A stretch of DNA of 40,655 nucleotides from assembly GCF_000763805.1 (NCBI RefSeq), contig NZ_JRKS01000024.1:1-40655 (forward strand), in the 5' to 3' direction. Position numbers and translations under genes: made by a program. This document shows, in pieces, positions 32,554-40,655 of this stretch. Numbering within the stretch: position 1 is the first letter of the stretch; every line of letters starts with the position of its first letter. Source of the DNA: Paracoccus sphaerophysae. Lineage in GTDB: Bacteria; Pseudomonadota; Alphaproteobacteria; Rhodobacterales; Rhodobacteraceae. Below the pieces are notes generated by a model, which had not been told where the DNA came from, did not search any database, and saw only the letters and a program-made list of their open reading frames with translations.

Positions 32554-33864
32554 ATGAACCTGCTTTTCGCCAATGACCGCCGCGGGGAATATCCGCCCAG
32601 CCTTTACGCCGACCAGAACACGCCGCTGCCCCCCTTCCCGCCGCTGCGGGGCGAGGCCCGCGCCGACGTGGTGGTGGTGGGCGCGGGCTATACGGGCCTG
32701 TCGGCCGCGATCCATCTGGCCCGCGCCGGGCGGCGGGTCATCGTGCTGGACGCCCAGAGGGTTGGCTTTGGCGCCTCGGGGCGCAATGGCGGGCAGCTGG
32801 GATCGGGCCAGCGGCTGGACGTCGAGGATCTGGAACGGCTCGCCGGTAAGGACGCCGCCCGCCGGCTGTGGGACATGGCCGAAGCGGCCAAGGCCCTGAC
32901 CCGCGCCCATGCCGAGGCCGCGGGCGTCACGGTCCACCCCGGCGTGGCGCACGCCGCCCGCAGCGCCGCCGAGGTCGCCCATGCACGGCAGAACGCCGAG
33001 CGGCTGGCGCGCGATTATGGCTATGACCGCGTCCAGCCGCTGAGCCGCACCGAGATGCAGGCGCTGGTGAAATCGCTGCTTTACATGGGCGGCGACATCG
33101 ACCGGGGCGCCGGGCACCTGGACCCCCTGGCGCTCGCGCTGGGGATGGCGCGGTTGGCCAGCGCGGCGGGGGCGACGATCCACGAACTCAGCCACGTCCA
33201 CGCCATCCGTCACGCCCGCAAGGCCGGCGAGACGACCATCGTCCAGACCGGCACCGGGCGGGTGATCTGCGACCACGTGATCTTCGCCGCCAACGGCTAT
33301 CTGGGCCACATGGAGTTGGGCATCGCCAGCCGGGTCATGCCGCTGAACAACTATATCGTGGCGACCGAGCCGCTGGGCGACCGGGCCGAGACGATCCTCG
33401 CCGAGAACGTCGCCGTCCACGACACCCGCTTCGTTGTGAACTACTGGCGGCTCAGCGACGACCGGCGGCTGATCTTTGGCGGCGGCGAGACGGTCAGCTA
33501 TCGCTTTCCCGAGGACATCGCCGGCAAGGTCCGCAGGCCGCTGGAACAGGTCTATCCGCAGCTGAAGGGCGTCACCATCACCCACGCCTGGGGCGGCACG
33601 CTGGCGATCACCATGAACCGGATGCCGTTGTTCGCGCGCCCGGCGCCGAACTGCCTGTCGGCCAGCGGCTTTTCGGGACACGGGGTGGCGCTGTCGAACC
33701 TCGCCGGCAAGCTGATGGCCGAGGCGGTCCAGGGCCAGTCCGAGGGCTTCGACACGATGGCCGCCCTGCCCTCGCGGCAGTTTCCGGGGGGAGCGGCGCT
33801 GCGCTGGCCGCTGCTGGTGGCGGGGATGGGCTGGTATTCGCTGCGCGACCGGTTGGGGGTCTGA
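32554..33864 (+). CDS. FAD-dependent oxidoreductase, PuuB/OrdL-like
   Basis: A 436-residue DAO-family flavoprotein. It begins with the typical SLYADQNTPLPPFPPLRGEA prefix, then the Rossmann dinucleotide motif VVVGAGYTGLSAAIHLARAG and the FAD loop VGFGASGRNGGQLGSGQ. It ends with the second FAD segment around PNCLSASGFSGHGVALSN. The closest known type is gamma-glutamylputrescine oxidoreductase (PuuB) and related amine oxidases. No other putrescine-degradation genes are nearby, so the substrate is open. It lies alone after the gltA terminator and converges on the DUF2062 gene with only 5 bp between stops. Confidence 0.87.
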   Translation: MNLLFANDRRGEYPPSLYADQNTPLPPFPPLRGEARADVVVVGAGYTGLSAAIHLARAGRRVIVLDAQRVGFGASGRNGGQLGSGQRLDVEDLERLAGKDAARRLWDMAEAAKALTRAHAEAAGVTVHPGVAHAARSAAEVAHARQNAERLARDYGYDRVQPLSRTEMQALVKSLLYMGGDIDRGAGHLDPLALALGMARLASAAGATIHELSHVHAIRHARKAGETTIVQTGTGRVICDHVIFAANGYLGHMELGIASRVMPLNNYIVATEPLGDRAETILAENVAVHDTRFVVNYWRLSDDRRLIFGGGETVSYRFPEDIAGKVRRPLEQVYPQLKGVTITHAWGGTLAITMNRMPLFARPAPNCLSASGFSGHGVALSNLAGKLMAEAVQGQSEGFDTMAALPSRQFPGGAALRWPLLVAGMGWYSLRDRLGV

Positions 33865-33869
33865 CCGAT

Positions 33870-34478
33870 CTACGCCCCATCGGGCGGCGGCTTGCGGGCC
33901 AGGCGGGCGGCGCGCCGGGCATGATAGGCGCTGACCAGCGGCACGGTCATGTAATGGAACGCGACGGCGGCCAGCAGTCCGGGGCCGAGCCCGCCCACCA
34001 GATAGGGCAGGAAGATCGTCTCCATGAAATGCGCCAGCCGGTCCCACTCCGCGACCCGGCCATCGAACGCCGCCAACGCGTTATGCGCCAGCTGCCGCCC
34101 GGCGGCCGCGAACGCCTCGAAGATCGCGGCGGGCGCCATGCTGCCCTCGACCCCCAGCATCCAGCGCCCCAGCCCCAACGACGTGACGGCGATGATGGGG
34201 ATCGTCACCGGATTACCCACGAAGCTGCCGATGACCGAGGCCAGCATGTTGCCCCCGATCCCCCAGGCCAGCGCCATCGAGCCGACGAGATGCAGGCCGA
34301 ACAGCGGCGTGAAGCTCATCAGCGCGCCCGCGGCCACCCCGCGCCCGATCCGGTGCGGCTGGTCCGGCAGCCGCCGCAGCCGGTGCAGCGCGTATTGCGC
34401 CGCCCGCAGCCAGCCGCCGCGCGGATAGACCATGTCGCTGGCCATCTGCGAATAGCTGCGCGGCTTGCGCTTGAACAC
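33870..34478 (-). CDS. DUF2062 membrane protein
   Basis: A 202-residue protein with the DUF2062 pattern: a basic N-terminus (MFKRKPRSYSQMASDMVYPR), IGRGVAAGALMSFTPLFGLH, and ASVIGSFVGNPVTIPIIAVT, with the conserved Gly-Asn-Pro turn between hydrophobic segments, plus a C-terminal hydrophobic segment (LVGGLGPGLLAAVAFHYMTV) and a basic tail. It is an inner-membrane protein of unknown function widespread in proteobacteria. It lies downstream of rsh in the same direction but beyond a strong hairpin, so it probably has its own promoter in the 40 bp after that hairpin. Confidence 0.88.
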   Translation of the reverse strand: MFKRKPRSYSQMASDMVYPRGGWLRAAQYALHRLRRLPDQPHRIGRGVAAGALMSFTPLFGLHLVGSMALAWGIGGNMLASVIGSFVGNPVTIPIIAVTSLGLGRWMLGVEGSMAPAAIFEAFAAAGRQLAHNALAAFDGRVAEWDRLAHFMETIFLPYLVGGLGPGLLAAVAFHYMTVPLVSAYHARRAARLARKPPPDGA

Positions 34479-34519
34479 CGGCCTGCCTTTCGGTCGTTGA
34501 TCCGGGGGCAGTCAACCAG

Positions 34520-34544
34520 CCCCGGGCCCGAAGGGCAACCGGGG
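34520..34544 (-). terminator. hairpin downstream of rsh
   Basis: CCCCGG plus GCCC (34520-34529), loop GAA, GGGC (34533-34536), a two-base AA bulge, then CCGGGG (34539-34544) give a stable ten-pair stem 3 nt beyond the rsh stop. There is no T-run on the minus strand, so it may act as a 3'-end stabiliser rather than an intrinsic terminator. Confidence 0.5.
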
Positions 34545-34547
34545 GGA

Positions 34548-36668
34548 CTAGACCGTGGCCGAGGCGTCCCGGATGCGCGCCACCTGCGCCACGTCGCTTT
34601 CCGCTTCCAGCGCGGTCAGCAGCGTGTGCAGGTGTTCCCGGTCGCGCAGGTCCACATCGACCCGCAGGCGATAGAAATCCGGCTTGCGGTCGAGGAATTC
34701 CAGGTCCGAGATATTCGCCCCCTGCGCCCCGATCAGGGTGCAGATGCGGCCCAGCACGCCCGCGTCATGGCGGATCGTCAGCCCCAGCCGCGAGGAATAG
34801 ACCGGCGGGTGCCGCCCCTCGCGCCAGCGCAGATCGACCCAGCGGTCCGGCTGATCCTCGAAATCCGCCAGCACCGGGCAGTCGATGGCGTGGATCACCA
34901 CCCCCTTGCCGCGATAGGTGATGCCGATGATCCGTTCCCCCGGCAGCGGGTTGCAGCAGGGCGCGCGGGTGAATTCCTTGTCCGCCTCGAGCCCGGCGAC
35001 GGCGCGGCTGGTGTCGATCTCGTCGGCCGAGGGGGCAAGGTCGGGATACAGCGCCGCGATGACCTGCTGGGCCGACATCTCGGCCGACCCGATCCGGGCC
35101 AGCATCTCGTCGGCATCGGGCAGCGCCAGCGTCTTGGCGGCGGTGCGCAGCGCCTTGTCCGTGGCCTTGCGGTTCACATGCTCGAAGGCCACCCGCACCA
35201 GTTCCGATCCCAGCCGGATGAAGCGCGAGCGGTCCTCTTCGCGCAAGGACCGGCGGATCGCCGACTTGGCGCGGCCGGTGGCCACGATGTCCAGCCACGT
35301 CGCCTGCGGCCGCTGGCCCGAGGCGGCGATGATTTCCACCGACTGCCCGTTCTTGAGCCGCGTCCACAGCGGCACCCGGATGCCGTCCACCTTGGCGCCC
35401 ACGCAGCCATTCCCCAGCCGGGTGTGGATCGCATAGGCGAAATCGATGGGCGTGGCACCCTTGGGCAGCTGGATCACGTCGCCCTTGGGCGAAAAGCAGA
35501 AGACCTGGTCCTGGTACATCTCGAGCTTGACGGCTTCCAGGAACTCGTCGTGATCCTCTTCCCCGAACCGCTCGGTGAGGCTCGCCAGCCATTCCCCCGG
35601 GTCGATGGCGAAGGGGTTCTTGGACCGCACCCCGTCGCGATAGGCCCAGTGCGCGGCCACCCCGGCCTCGGCGACCTCGTGCATGGCGCGGGTGCGGATC
35701 TGCACCTCGACCCGGGTGGCGTCGCGGGCCGAGACGGTGGAATGGATCGAGCGGTAGCCGTTCGACTTGGGCTGGCTGATATAGTCCTTGAACCGGCCCG
35801 GCACCGCCCGCCACTTGCGGTGGATCACCCCCAGCGCGCGATAGCAATCCGCCTCGGACCGGGTGATGATGCGAAAGCCGTAGATGTCGGACAGGCGGCT
35901 GAACGACAGCTGCTTTTCCTGCATCTTGCGCCAGACGCTATAGGGCTTCTTGGCGCGGCCGAAGACCTCGGCCTCGATCCCCTCGGCGTCCAGCGCGGCG
36001 CGGATGTCGGCGGTGATCCGGGGGATCACGTCGCCGGTTTCCTTCTGCAGCGTCACGAAGCGGCGGATGATCGAGTTGCGGGCCTCGGGGTTGATGACCT
36101 TGAAGGCGAGGTCTTCCAGTTCCTCGCGCATCCACTGCATCCCCATCCGGCCGGCCAGCGGGGCGAAGATGTCCATCGTCTCGCGCGCCTTCTGCACCTG
36201 CTTGTCGGGGCGCATCGACTTGATCGTGCGCATGTTGTGCAGACGGTCCGCGAGCTTGACCAGGATGACTCGAAGATCGCGCGACATCGCCATGAAAAGC
36301 TTGCGGAAGTTTTCCGCCTGCTTGGAATGGGTGCCGGACAGTTGCAGGTTGGTCAGCTTGGTGACGCCGTCGATCAGGTCGGCGATGTCGCGCCCGAACA
36401 GCTGCGCCACGTCGGTCCAGGTGGACCGGGTGTCCTCGATGGTGTCGTGCAGCAGCGCGGTGACGATGGTCGCGTCGTCCAGCCGCATCTCGGTCAGGAT
36501 GGCGGCGACGGCGACGGGATGGGTGAAATAGGGCTCGCCCGAGTGCCGGAACTGCCCCTCGTGCATCCGGCGGCCGTAATCATAGGCCTGCCGGATCAGA
36601 TCCTCATTGGTTCGCGGGTTATAGTTGCGAACAAGGGCGATCAGGTCTTCGACGTCGATCCGGTCCAA
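34548..36668 (-). CDS. rsh: bifunctional (p)ppGpp synthetase/hydrolase, RelA/SpoT homologue
   Basis: A 706-residue stringent-response enzyme. The N-terminal HD hydrolase has His50, the HD pair at 74-75 and the adjacent acidic pair (LLHDTIEDT), with KLADRLHNMRTI; these intact residues indicate active hydrolase. The synthetase domain follows (KPYSVWRKM, LSDIYGFRII, QPKSNGYRSIHSTV, VEVQIRTRAMHE). Next are the TGS domain (VFCFSPKGDVIQLPKGATPI) and a zinc-finger-like region with CC (RAPCCNPLPGE). A C-terminal ACT domain completes it (GLTIRHDAGVLGRICTLIGA). The start is TTG at 36668 after GGGGA: it is the only usable start codon, since the next Met lies inside the HD domain. It follows rpoZ by 26 nt, an order like rpoZ-spoT in many proteobacteria. 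Confidence 0.95.
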   Translation of the reverse strand: MDRIDVEDLIALVRNYNPRTNEDLIRQAYDYGRRMHEGQFRHSGEPYFTHPVAVAAILTEMRLDDATIVTALLHDTIEDTRSTWTDVAQLFGRDIADLIDGVTKLTNLQLSGTHSKQAENFRKLFMAMSRDLRVILVKLADRLHNMRTIKSMRPDKQVQKARETMDIFAPLAGRMGMQWMREELEDLAFKVINPEARNSIIRRFVTLQKETGDVIPRITADIRAALDAEGIEAEVFGRAKKPYSVWRKMQEKQLSFSRLSDIYGFRIITRSEADCYRALGVIHRKWRAVPGRFKDYISQPKSNGYRSIHSTVSARDATRVEVQIRTRAMHEVAEAGVAAHWAYRDGVRSKNPFAIDPGEWLASLTERFGEEDHDEFLEAVKLEMYQDQVFCFSPKGDVIQLPKGATPIDFAYAIHTRLGNGCVGAKVDGIRVPLWTRLKNGQSVEIIAASGQRPQATWLDIVATGRAKSAIRRSLREEDRSRFIRLGSELVRVAFEHVNRKATDKALRTAAKTLALPDADEMLARIGSAEMSAQQVIAALYPDLAPSADEIDTSRAVAGLEADKEFTRAPCCNPLPGERIIGITYRGKGVVIHAIDCPVLADFEDQPDRWVDLRWREGRHPPVYSSRLGLTIRHDAGVLGRICTLIGAQGANISDLEFLDRKPDFYRLRVDVDLRDREHLHTLLTALEAESDVAQVARIRDASATV

Positions 36669-36675
36669 TCGAGTC

Positions 36676-36705
36676 CCCGTCAGCCCCGGCCCCGTCAGCC
36701 CCGGC
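36676..36705. repeat. perfect 15-bp tandem duplication at the rpoZ/rsh boundary
   Basis: CCCGTCAGCCCCGGC occurs twice in direct succession (36676-36690, 36691-36705). The copy nearer rpoZ contains its last codon and TGA stop; the other lies in the rpoZ-rsh spacer, so the stop-containing sequence and the G-rich ribosome site region of rsh are duplicated. Copy-number change would alter rpoZ-rsh spacing without touching either protein. Confidence 0.85.
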
Positions 36706-37051
36706 CCTGCGCTTCCAGCATCATGCGCAGCATGCGCTCTTCGCTTTCCTCGTCGGCGGGCTTGGGCCGGTCGATTTCCGCGCCCAGCAGCAGCGCCATC
36801 GCGTCCTCTTCGGGCTCGTCGACCTCGATCTGGGTCTGGGTCTGTTCGATCATCCGCTCGCGCAGGTCATCGACGGGCTGCGCCTCGTCGGCGATTTCGC
36901 GCAGCGCGACGACCGGGTTCTTGTCGTTGTCGCGGTCGATGGTCAGCGGCGAGCCCGCCGCGATTTCGCGCGCCCGGTGGGCGGCCAGCAAGACGAGGTC
37001 GAACCGGTTCGGGACCTTGTCGACGCAATCCTCGACGGTGACGCGGGCCAT
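36695..37051 (-). CDS. rpoZ: RNA polymerase omega subunit
   Basis: A 118-residue protein starting [20 protein letters not shown] with [12 protein letters not shown] and [12 protein letters not shown], the conserved omega core. It is followed by an acidic C-terminal extension typical of alphaproteobacteria. Omega helps assemble the beta' subunit and forms part of the ppGpp site 1, which makes its position before rsh meaningful. AGAGG precedes the ATG at 37051. The frame is open further upstream, but the conserved start is clear. The stop codon falls in a 15-bp tandem duplication that continues into the spacer before rsh. Confidence 0.95.
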   Translation of the reverse strand: MARVTVEDCVDKVPNRFDLVLLAAHRAREIAAGSPLTIDRDNDKNPVVALREIADEAQPVDDLRERMIEQTQTQIEVDEPEEDAMALLLGAEIDRPKPADEESEERMLRMMLEAQGRG

Positions 37052-37116
37052 GACATACCTCTTGCGAATCAGCGGGTGGGGCAAGGCGACATAACTGGAT
37101 GCCGCGCCGCGGAAAG

Positions 37117-37755
37117 TCAAGCAGACGTGCGGTTTCCGATGCTTTCGCTGGCAGGCAGCGGGAGCATCCCGGAAAGCCCCTCAAGCTTCAGCGCGGCCAG
37201 CATCTGCGCGACGTTCCTTCCGGTGCGGGGGTGCACCCAGCCGGGCGCGATCTCGGCCAGCGGCGCCAGCACGAAGCCGCGATCCTGCATCCGCGGATGC
37301 GGCAGGATCAGCCGGTCGGGGGCGATCCGCGCCTGCTCTTCGGCCGGCAGGTCGCGCCACCCGTCCTGCGTGGCCGCGTCGGGCAGCACCGCGTCACCCA
37401 CGGCGATCAGGTCCAGGTCGATGCCGCGCGCCTGCCAGCGCGCGCCGTCGCGGACGCGGCCCAGCGCGGCCTCGATCTCGTGCAGGATCGCCAGCGTTCC
37501 GGCCGGATCGGTCGCCGCGTCGATCGCGGCCGCGGCATTGACGTAATCCGGACCGCTGCCCGGCGGGTGCGCCGGGGTCCGCCAGAACCGGCTCAGCGCG
37601 ACGATGCACAGGCCCCGCGCCTGCATCATCGCCAGCGCCGCTCGCAGGCTGTCGGCCGGCGCACCTGCCCAAGAGGACAGGTTTGCGCCCAGCGCGACCA
37701 GCGCTAGCGTGGGCTGCGAATTTTCCACAGACTCCGGATTGAAAGGAAAAGCCAT
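37117..37755 (-). CDS. folK: 2-amino-4-hydroxy-6-hydroxymethyldihydropteridine pyrophosphokinase
   Basis: A 212-residue protein of the folate pathway that transfers pyrophosphate from ATP to the pterin. HPPK features are [15 protein letters not shown] at the start, [20 protein letters not shown], the ATP/pterin signature [19 protein letters not shown], and [20 protein letters not shown]. The family is usually 160-200 residues. The ATG at 37755 shares its first base with the TTG start of the divergent NYN gene, and there is no good ribosome site before it. GTG about ten codons downstream (VENSQP) is an alternative that would remove the overlap. The gene lies 65 nt upstream of rpoZ in the same direction. 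Confidence 0.92.
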   Translation of the reverse strand: MAFPFNPESVENSQPTLALVALGANLSSWAGAPADSLRAALAMMQARGLCIVALSRFWRTPAHPPGSGPDYVNAAAAIDAATDPAGTLAILHEIEAALGRVRDGARWQARGIDLDLIAVGDAVLPDAATQDGWRDLPAEEQARIAPDRLILPHPRMQDRGFVLAPLAEIAPGWVHPRTGRNVAQMLAALKLEGLSGMLPLPASESIGNRTSA

Positions 37756-38339
37756 TGTTTTACAAGGATGACCGACTGGCATTGTTCATCGACGGATCGA
37801 ACCTGCACGCTGCCGCCAAGGCGCTGGGGTTCGACATGGACTACAAGCTGCTGCGGCAGGAATTCGAACGTCGCGGCAAGCTGGTGCGGGCTTACTACTA
37901 TACCGCCCTGCTGGAAAACGAGGAATATTCCCCGATCCGGCCGCTGATCGACTGGCTGAACTATAACGGCTACCGGATCGTCACCAAGCCGGCGCGGGAA
38001 TACACCGATTCGATGGGCCGGCGCCGGGTCAAGGGCAACATGGATGTCGAACTGACCGTCGACGCGATGGAACTCGCCCCGCGGCTGGACCACGCGGTGC
38101 TGTTCTCGGGCGACGGCGACTTCCGGCCGCTGGTCGAGGCGCTGCAGCGGCAGGGGGTGCGGGTGTCGGTCGTCTCGACCCTGCGCAGCCAGCCGCCGAT
38201 GATCGCCGACGAGCTGCGCCGCCAGGCCGACAACTTCATCGAGCTGGACGCGCTGCGCGAGATCGTCGGCCGCCCGCCGCGCGAGGGGCGCGAACATACC
38301 GGCGTGACCGGGGTCGCGACCACGCCCACCGAGACCTGA
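37755..38339 (+). CDS. NYN-domain (LabA/DUF88-like) protein
   Basis: A 194-residue PIN-like NYN protein: LALFIDGSNLHAAAKALGFD with the first catalytic Asp, KGNMDVELTVDAMELAP, HAVLFSGDGDFRPLVEAL with the second acidic cluster, and VSVVSTLRSQPPMIADELRR. Such proteins are predicted Mg-dependent RNases; LabA relatives act in circadian or RNA processes. The start must be TTG at 37755: an in-frame TGA lies at 37740-37742, no ATG or GTG precedes the domain, and AAGGA (37743-37747) stands 7 nt before the TTG. The divergent folK start overlaps it by one base. The stop codon is inside a palindrome that includes a CtrA-like box. Confidence 0.9.
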   Translation: MFYKDDRLALFIDGSNLHAAAKALGFDMDYKLLRQEFERRGKLVRAYYYTALLENEEYSPIRPLIDWLNYNGYRIVTKPAREYTDSMGRRRVKGNMDVELTVDAMELAPRLDHAVLFSGDGDFRPLVEALQRQGVRVSVVSTLRSQPPMIADELRRQADNFIELDALREIVGRPPREGREHTGVTGVATTPTET

Positions 38340-38341
38340 TC

Positions 38342-38356
38342 TTAACCTTGCATTAA
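38342..38356 (+). promoter_or_regulatory. CtrA-type binding site TTAA-N7-TTAA
   Basis: TTAACCTTGCATTAA is a perfect match to the alphaproteobacterial CtrA full site, embedded in a longer palindrome GATCTTAA/TTAAGATC (38338-38360). It lies 56 bp before the PAS-domain gene ATG. TATATT at 38390-38395 is a plausible -10 hexamer, and the -35 match is poor, as expected for an activated promoter. The same palindrome at the NYN stop codon could instead serve as a weak terminator. Assignment is by consensus only. Confidence 0.6.
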
Positions 38357-38412
38357 GATCGGGGCGTACGATTTCCGGCCCGGATGCGTTATATTCCGCA
38401 CGACTGCTTGGG

Positions 38413-39135
38413 ATGACGACGATGATACACGACGGCGAAGACGGACCGTCCTTCCGCGATTCCGACCGCGTTCTGCGGCTGGCCAACTTTGACCTGCGGC
38501 AGCCGGAACGCATCGTTACCGCCATGCGGGACTACTGGTCGTCGCTGCGCCAAGGCCGGGCGATCCCGGCGCGGGCCGATGTGGACCCCGCCGGGCTGCG
38601 GACGATGCTGGACTTTGCCTTCATCCTGGAACGCGTCGCGCCGGGGGCCGCCCGCTTCCGGCTGGCCGGCCGCCATCTCATGGACCTGATGGGGATGGAG
38701 GTGCGGGGCATGCCGCTGTGTTCCTTCCTGAACGCGGGGTCGCGCGGGCGCCTGTCGGACGTGCTGGAAACCGTGTTCAAGGGCCCGCAGATCGTCGAGA
38801 TGGACCTCGTCGGCCCGGCCGGTTACGGGCGCCCCGCGATCACCGGCAAGCTGCTGGTCCTGCCGCTGAAATCCGACCTGGGCGACGTCACCCGCGCGCT
38901 GGGGTGCCTGGCCACCGAAGGCGAGATCGGCACCGGGCCGCGCCGCTTTGACCTGATCGCCGACCGCAGCGCCCCGGTGATCGAGGGCGCGCGGCTGCTG
39001 GAACCGTCGCCCTCGGCCCCCGGCTTCGCCGACCCACCGGCGCCGTGGAAACCCGCCACGCCGCGCCCGGCGATCCCCGAGGCGGAAACGCCCGAGGAAC
39101 GCCGCGCCCGCTTCCGGGTCATTTCCAGCGACTGA
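38413..39135 (+). CDS. PAS_5-domain protein
   Basis: A 240-residue protein with a single PAS_5-type sensory domain at residues about 15-175 (LRTMLDFAFILERVAPGAAR; FRLAGRHLMDLMGMEVRGMP; LVGPAGYGRPAITGKLLVLP) and a Pro-rich, charged C-terminal tail (AIPEAETPEERRARFRVISS). There is no kinase, cyclase or DNA-binding output domain and no membrane segment. In Caulobacter the single-domain PAS protein MopJ is a cell-cycle and motility regulator under CtrA control; the upstream CtrA-like site makes a similar link possible here, but that is inference. Starts at 38413 or 38422 are both possible. It converges on the DAHP synthase gene, with 5 bp between stops. Confidence 0.85.
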   Translation: MTTMIHDGEDGPSFRDSDRVLRLANFDLRQPERIVTAMRDYWSSLRQGRAIPARADVDPAGLRTMLDFAFILERVAPGAARFRLAGRHLMDLMGMEVRGMPLCSFLNAGSRGRLSDVLETVFKGPQIVEMDLVGPAGYGRPAITGKLLVLPLKSDLGDVTRALGCLATEGEIGTGPRRFDLIADRSAPVIEGARLLEPSPSAPGFADPPAPWKPATPRPAIPEAETPEERRARFRVISSD

Positions 39136-39140
39136 CCGGG

Positions 39141-40571
39141 TCAGCTTGCGTCGCGCAGCCCCGCCGGCGTGCCGGTGCGGCGCGCGCGCAGTTCGTCCGC
39201 GACCAGGAACGCCAGTTCCAGCGACTGGCTGGCGTTCAGCCGCGGGTCGCAGGCGGTGTGATAGCGCGACGAGAGATCCTCGTCGGTGACGGCCCGGACC
39301 CCGCCGGTGCATTCGGTCACGTCCTTGCCGGTCATCTCGAAATGCACCCCGCCGGGAACCGTGCCCTCGGCCTCGTGCACGTCGAAGAACTCGCGCACCT
39401 CGCGCAGCACCGATTCGAAGGGCCGGGTCTTGAAGCCCGAGGCCGACTTGATGGTGTTGCCGTGCATCGGGTCGCAGGACCAGACCACGTTCGCGCCTTC
39501 GTCCTGCACGGCGCGGATCAGCCGCGGCAGGTGATCGCCGACCGAGCCGGCGCCAAAGCGCGCGATCAGCGTCAGCCGCCCGGCCTCGTTCGTGGGGTTC
39601 AGCCGCGCGATCAGCGCCTTGAGATCGTCGGTCGAGATCGACGGCCCGCATTTCAGCCCGATCGGGTTCTGCACGCCGCGGCAGAATTCGACATGGGCGC
39701 CGTCCACCTGCCGGGTGCGGTCACCGATCCACAGCATGTGGCCCGACCCCGCGACCGGCAGGCCGGTGGTCGAATCGATCCGGGTCAGCGCCTCTTCGTA
39801 TTCCAGCAGCAGCGCCTCGTGGCTGGTGTAGAATTCGACCTGGCCCAGGTCATGCGCTGTTTCCGAGGTGATCCCGGCCGCCGCCATGAACGCCATCGCG
39901 TCCCCGATCCGGTCGGCGACGGCGCGGTATTTCTGCGCCTCGGGGCCGCCGGTGAAATCGCTGATCCAGCTTTGCACCCGGTGCATGTCGGCATAACCGC
40001 CGGTCGAAAACGCCCGCAGCAGGTTCAGCGTTGCAGCCGCCTGGGTGTAGGCCATCAGCATCCGCTGCGGATCGGGCACCCGCGCGGACGAGGTGAAATC
40101 GAAGCCGTTGATGATGTCGCCGCGATAGCTGGGCAGTTCCACCCCCTCAACAACCTCGGTCGGGGCGCTGCGCGGCTTGGCGAACTGCCCGGCCATGCGG
40201 CCGACCTTGACCACCGGCATCTGCGCGCCCCAGGTCAGCACCACGGCCATCTGCAGCATGACCTTGAAGGTGTCGCGGATGTTGTCCGAGGAGAACTCGG
40301 CAAAGCTTTCGGCGCAGTCTCCGCCCTGCAGCAGGAATGCGCGCCCGGCCGCGACGTCGGCCAGATGCGCCTTCAGCCGCCGCGCCTCGCCGGCGAAGAT
40401 CAGCAGCGGAAATCGCGCCAGCTGCGCCTCGACCCCGCCCAGGGACGCGGCGTCGGGATAGTCCGGCATCTGGATGCGCGGATACGCCCGCCACGACCCG
40501 CGATCCCAGCCGTCCACGGCCACGGCGGGCGCGTTCGCGGGGATAGTCTGGGGGCGGCTGTCCTGCGGCAT
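39141..40571 (-). CDS. aroG: class II 3-deoxy-D-arabino-heptulosonate 7-phosphate synthase
   Basis: A 476-residue plant-type (class II) DAHP synthase, the first enzyme of the shikimate pathway, condensing phosphoenolpyruvate and erythrose 4-phosphate. Metal and substrate residues are in [15 protein letters not shown] (metal Cys), [13 protein letters not shown] (His), [18 protein letters not shown] (Glu) and [18 protein letters not shown] (Asp). PEP-binding [17 protein letters not shown] is conserved. The start at MPQDSRPQ (40571) has GAGGA 8 nt upstream; an in-frame ATG at 40586 lacks a ribosome site. It is a single-gene unit at the right edge of the window. Confidence 0.95.
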   Translation of the reverse strand: MPQDSRPQTIPANAPAVAVDGWDRGSWRAYPRIQMPDYPDAASLGGVEAQLARFPLLIFAGEARRLKAHLADVAAGRAFLLQGGDCAESFAEFSSDNIRDTFKVMLQMAVVLTWGAQMPVVKVGRMAGQFAKPRSAPTEVVEGVELPSYRGDIINGFDFTSSARVPDPQRMLMAYTQAAATLNLLRAFSTGGYADMHRVQSWISDFTGGPEAQKYRAVADRIGDAMAFMAAAGITSETAHDLGQVEFYTSHEALLLEYEEALTRIDSTTGLPVAGSGHMLWIGDRTRQVDGAHVEFCRGVQNPIGLKCGPSISTDDLKALIARLNPTNEAGRLTLIARFGAGSVGDHLPRLIRAVQDEGANVVWSCDPMHGNTIKSASGFKTRPFESVLREVREFFDVHEAEGTVPGGVHFEMTGKDVTECTGGVRAVTDEDLSSRYHTACDPRLNASQSLELAFLVADELRARRTGTPAGLRDAS

Positions 40572-40655
40572 GGCTGAGGTCCTCATGAGCTGTCGGGGGA
40601 CTATAAGGACGCGGCCGGCGGGATGAAAGCCTTGCCGGGCCGGGTGGCAACGGGG

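Noticed and set aside
36676..36705. Tandem repeat as a recombination or attachment site
   Set aside because: It is only two 15-bp copies at a core-gene boundary with no mobile genes nearby; replication slippage explains it.
34213..37094. Very long plus-strand frames opposite rsh, rpoZ and DUF2062 (and similar long antisense frames over nas, comEC and DAHP synthase genes)
   Set aside because: They are mirror frames of well-identified genes caused by high third-position GC; they are rich in Arg/His/Gly/Pro and match no family.

Overview
The window is GC-rich alphaproteobacterial chromosomal DNA, most probably Rhodobacteraceae/Paracoccaceae and plausibly Paracoccus. This rests on the nasT-nasS-nasA-nirB-nirD-nitrate reductase order, a class II DAHP synthase, the folK/NYN/PAS_5 neighbourhood, a CtrA-type box and the protein sequences themselves. 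The genus is an inference; no search was run. The left half (1-24 kb) is accessory and rearranged. The right half (24-40.6 kb) is ordinary core genome.

Region 1 (1-8458) is the middle of a lambda-like siphophage head/tail operon on the minus strand: portal, fused prohead protease/major capsid, DUF2190 protein, head-tail joining protein, DUF6441 protein, tail terminator and a tail tube gene cut off at its 3' end. Terminase, lysis, tape measure and tail tip genes are absent. At the left it is joined to a plus-strand fragment of a RepB/ParB-type partition gene; at the right it abuts the nitrate reductase gene. A foreign cassette sits between the DUF6441 and tail terminator genes: an XRE-ImmA/IrrE metallopeptidase regulator overlapping a PIN-domain gene, with a divergent small DUF2188 gene. 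It has its own promoter and a 13-bp hairpin. This is the best candidate for an undescribed system.

Region 2 (8459-17054) is a complete minus-strand nitrate assimilation cluster: nasT (ANTAR antiterminator), nasS (cytoplasmic nitrate sensor), a leader with tandem hexaloop hairpins, a NarK/NasA transporter, NirB, NirD and a molybdenum nitrate reductase, mostly joined by 4-nt overlaps. Next comes a pterin-4a-carbinolamine dehydratase gene, then a wrecked integration site. There the 3' half of an SRAP/YedK gene is fused in frame to a truncated tyrosine integrase gene that also carries a frameshift. A 1308-bp IS3-family (IS2-type) element with GGCAC target duplications and a frameshifted orfB follows.

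Region 3 (21.6-23.8 kb) is an A+T-richer pair of genes for a sulfotransferase and a polysaccharide pyruvyl transferase, probably an acquired surface-glycan island.

Region 4 (24-40.6 kb) holds ychF; trpA with a VOC protein and a GNAT acetyltransferase; comEC; gltX; gltA with a strong terminator; a PuuB-like FAD oxidoreductase; a DUF2062 membrane protein; rsh and rpoZ; folK head-to-head with an NYN-domain gene (start codons share one base); a PAS_5 protein behind a perfect TTAA-N7-TTAA box; and class II DAHP synthase. No rRNA, tRNA or CRISPR array was recognised.
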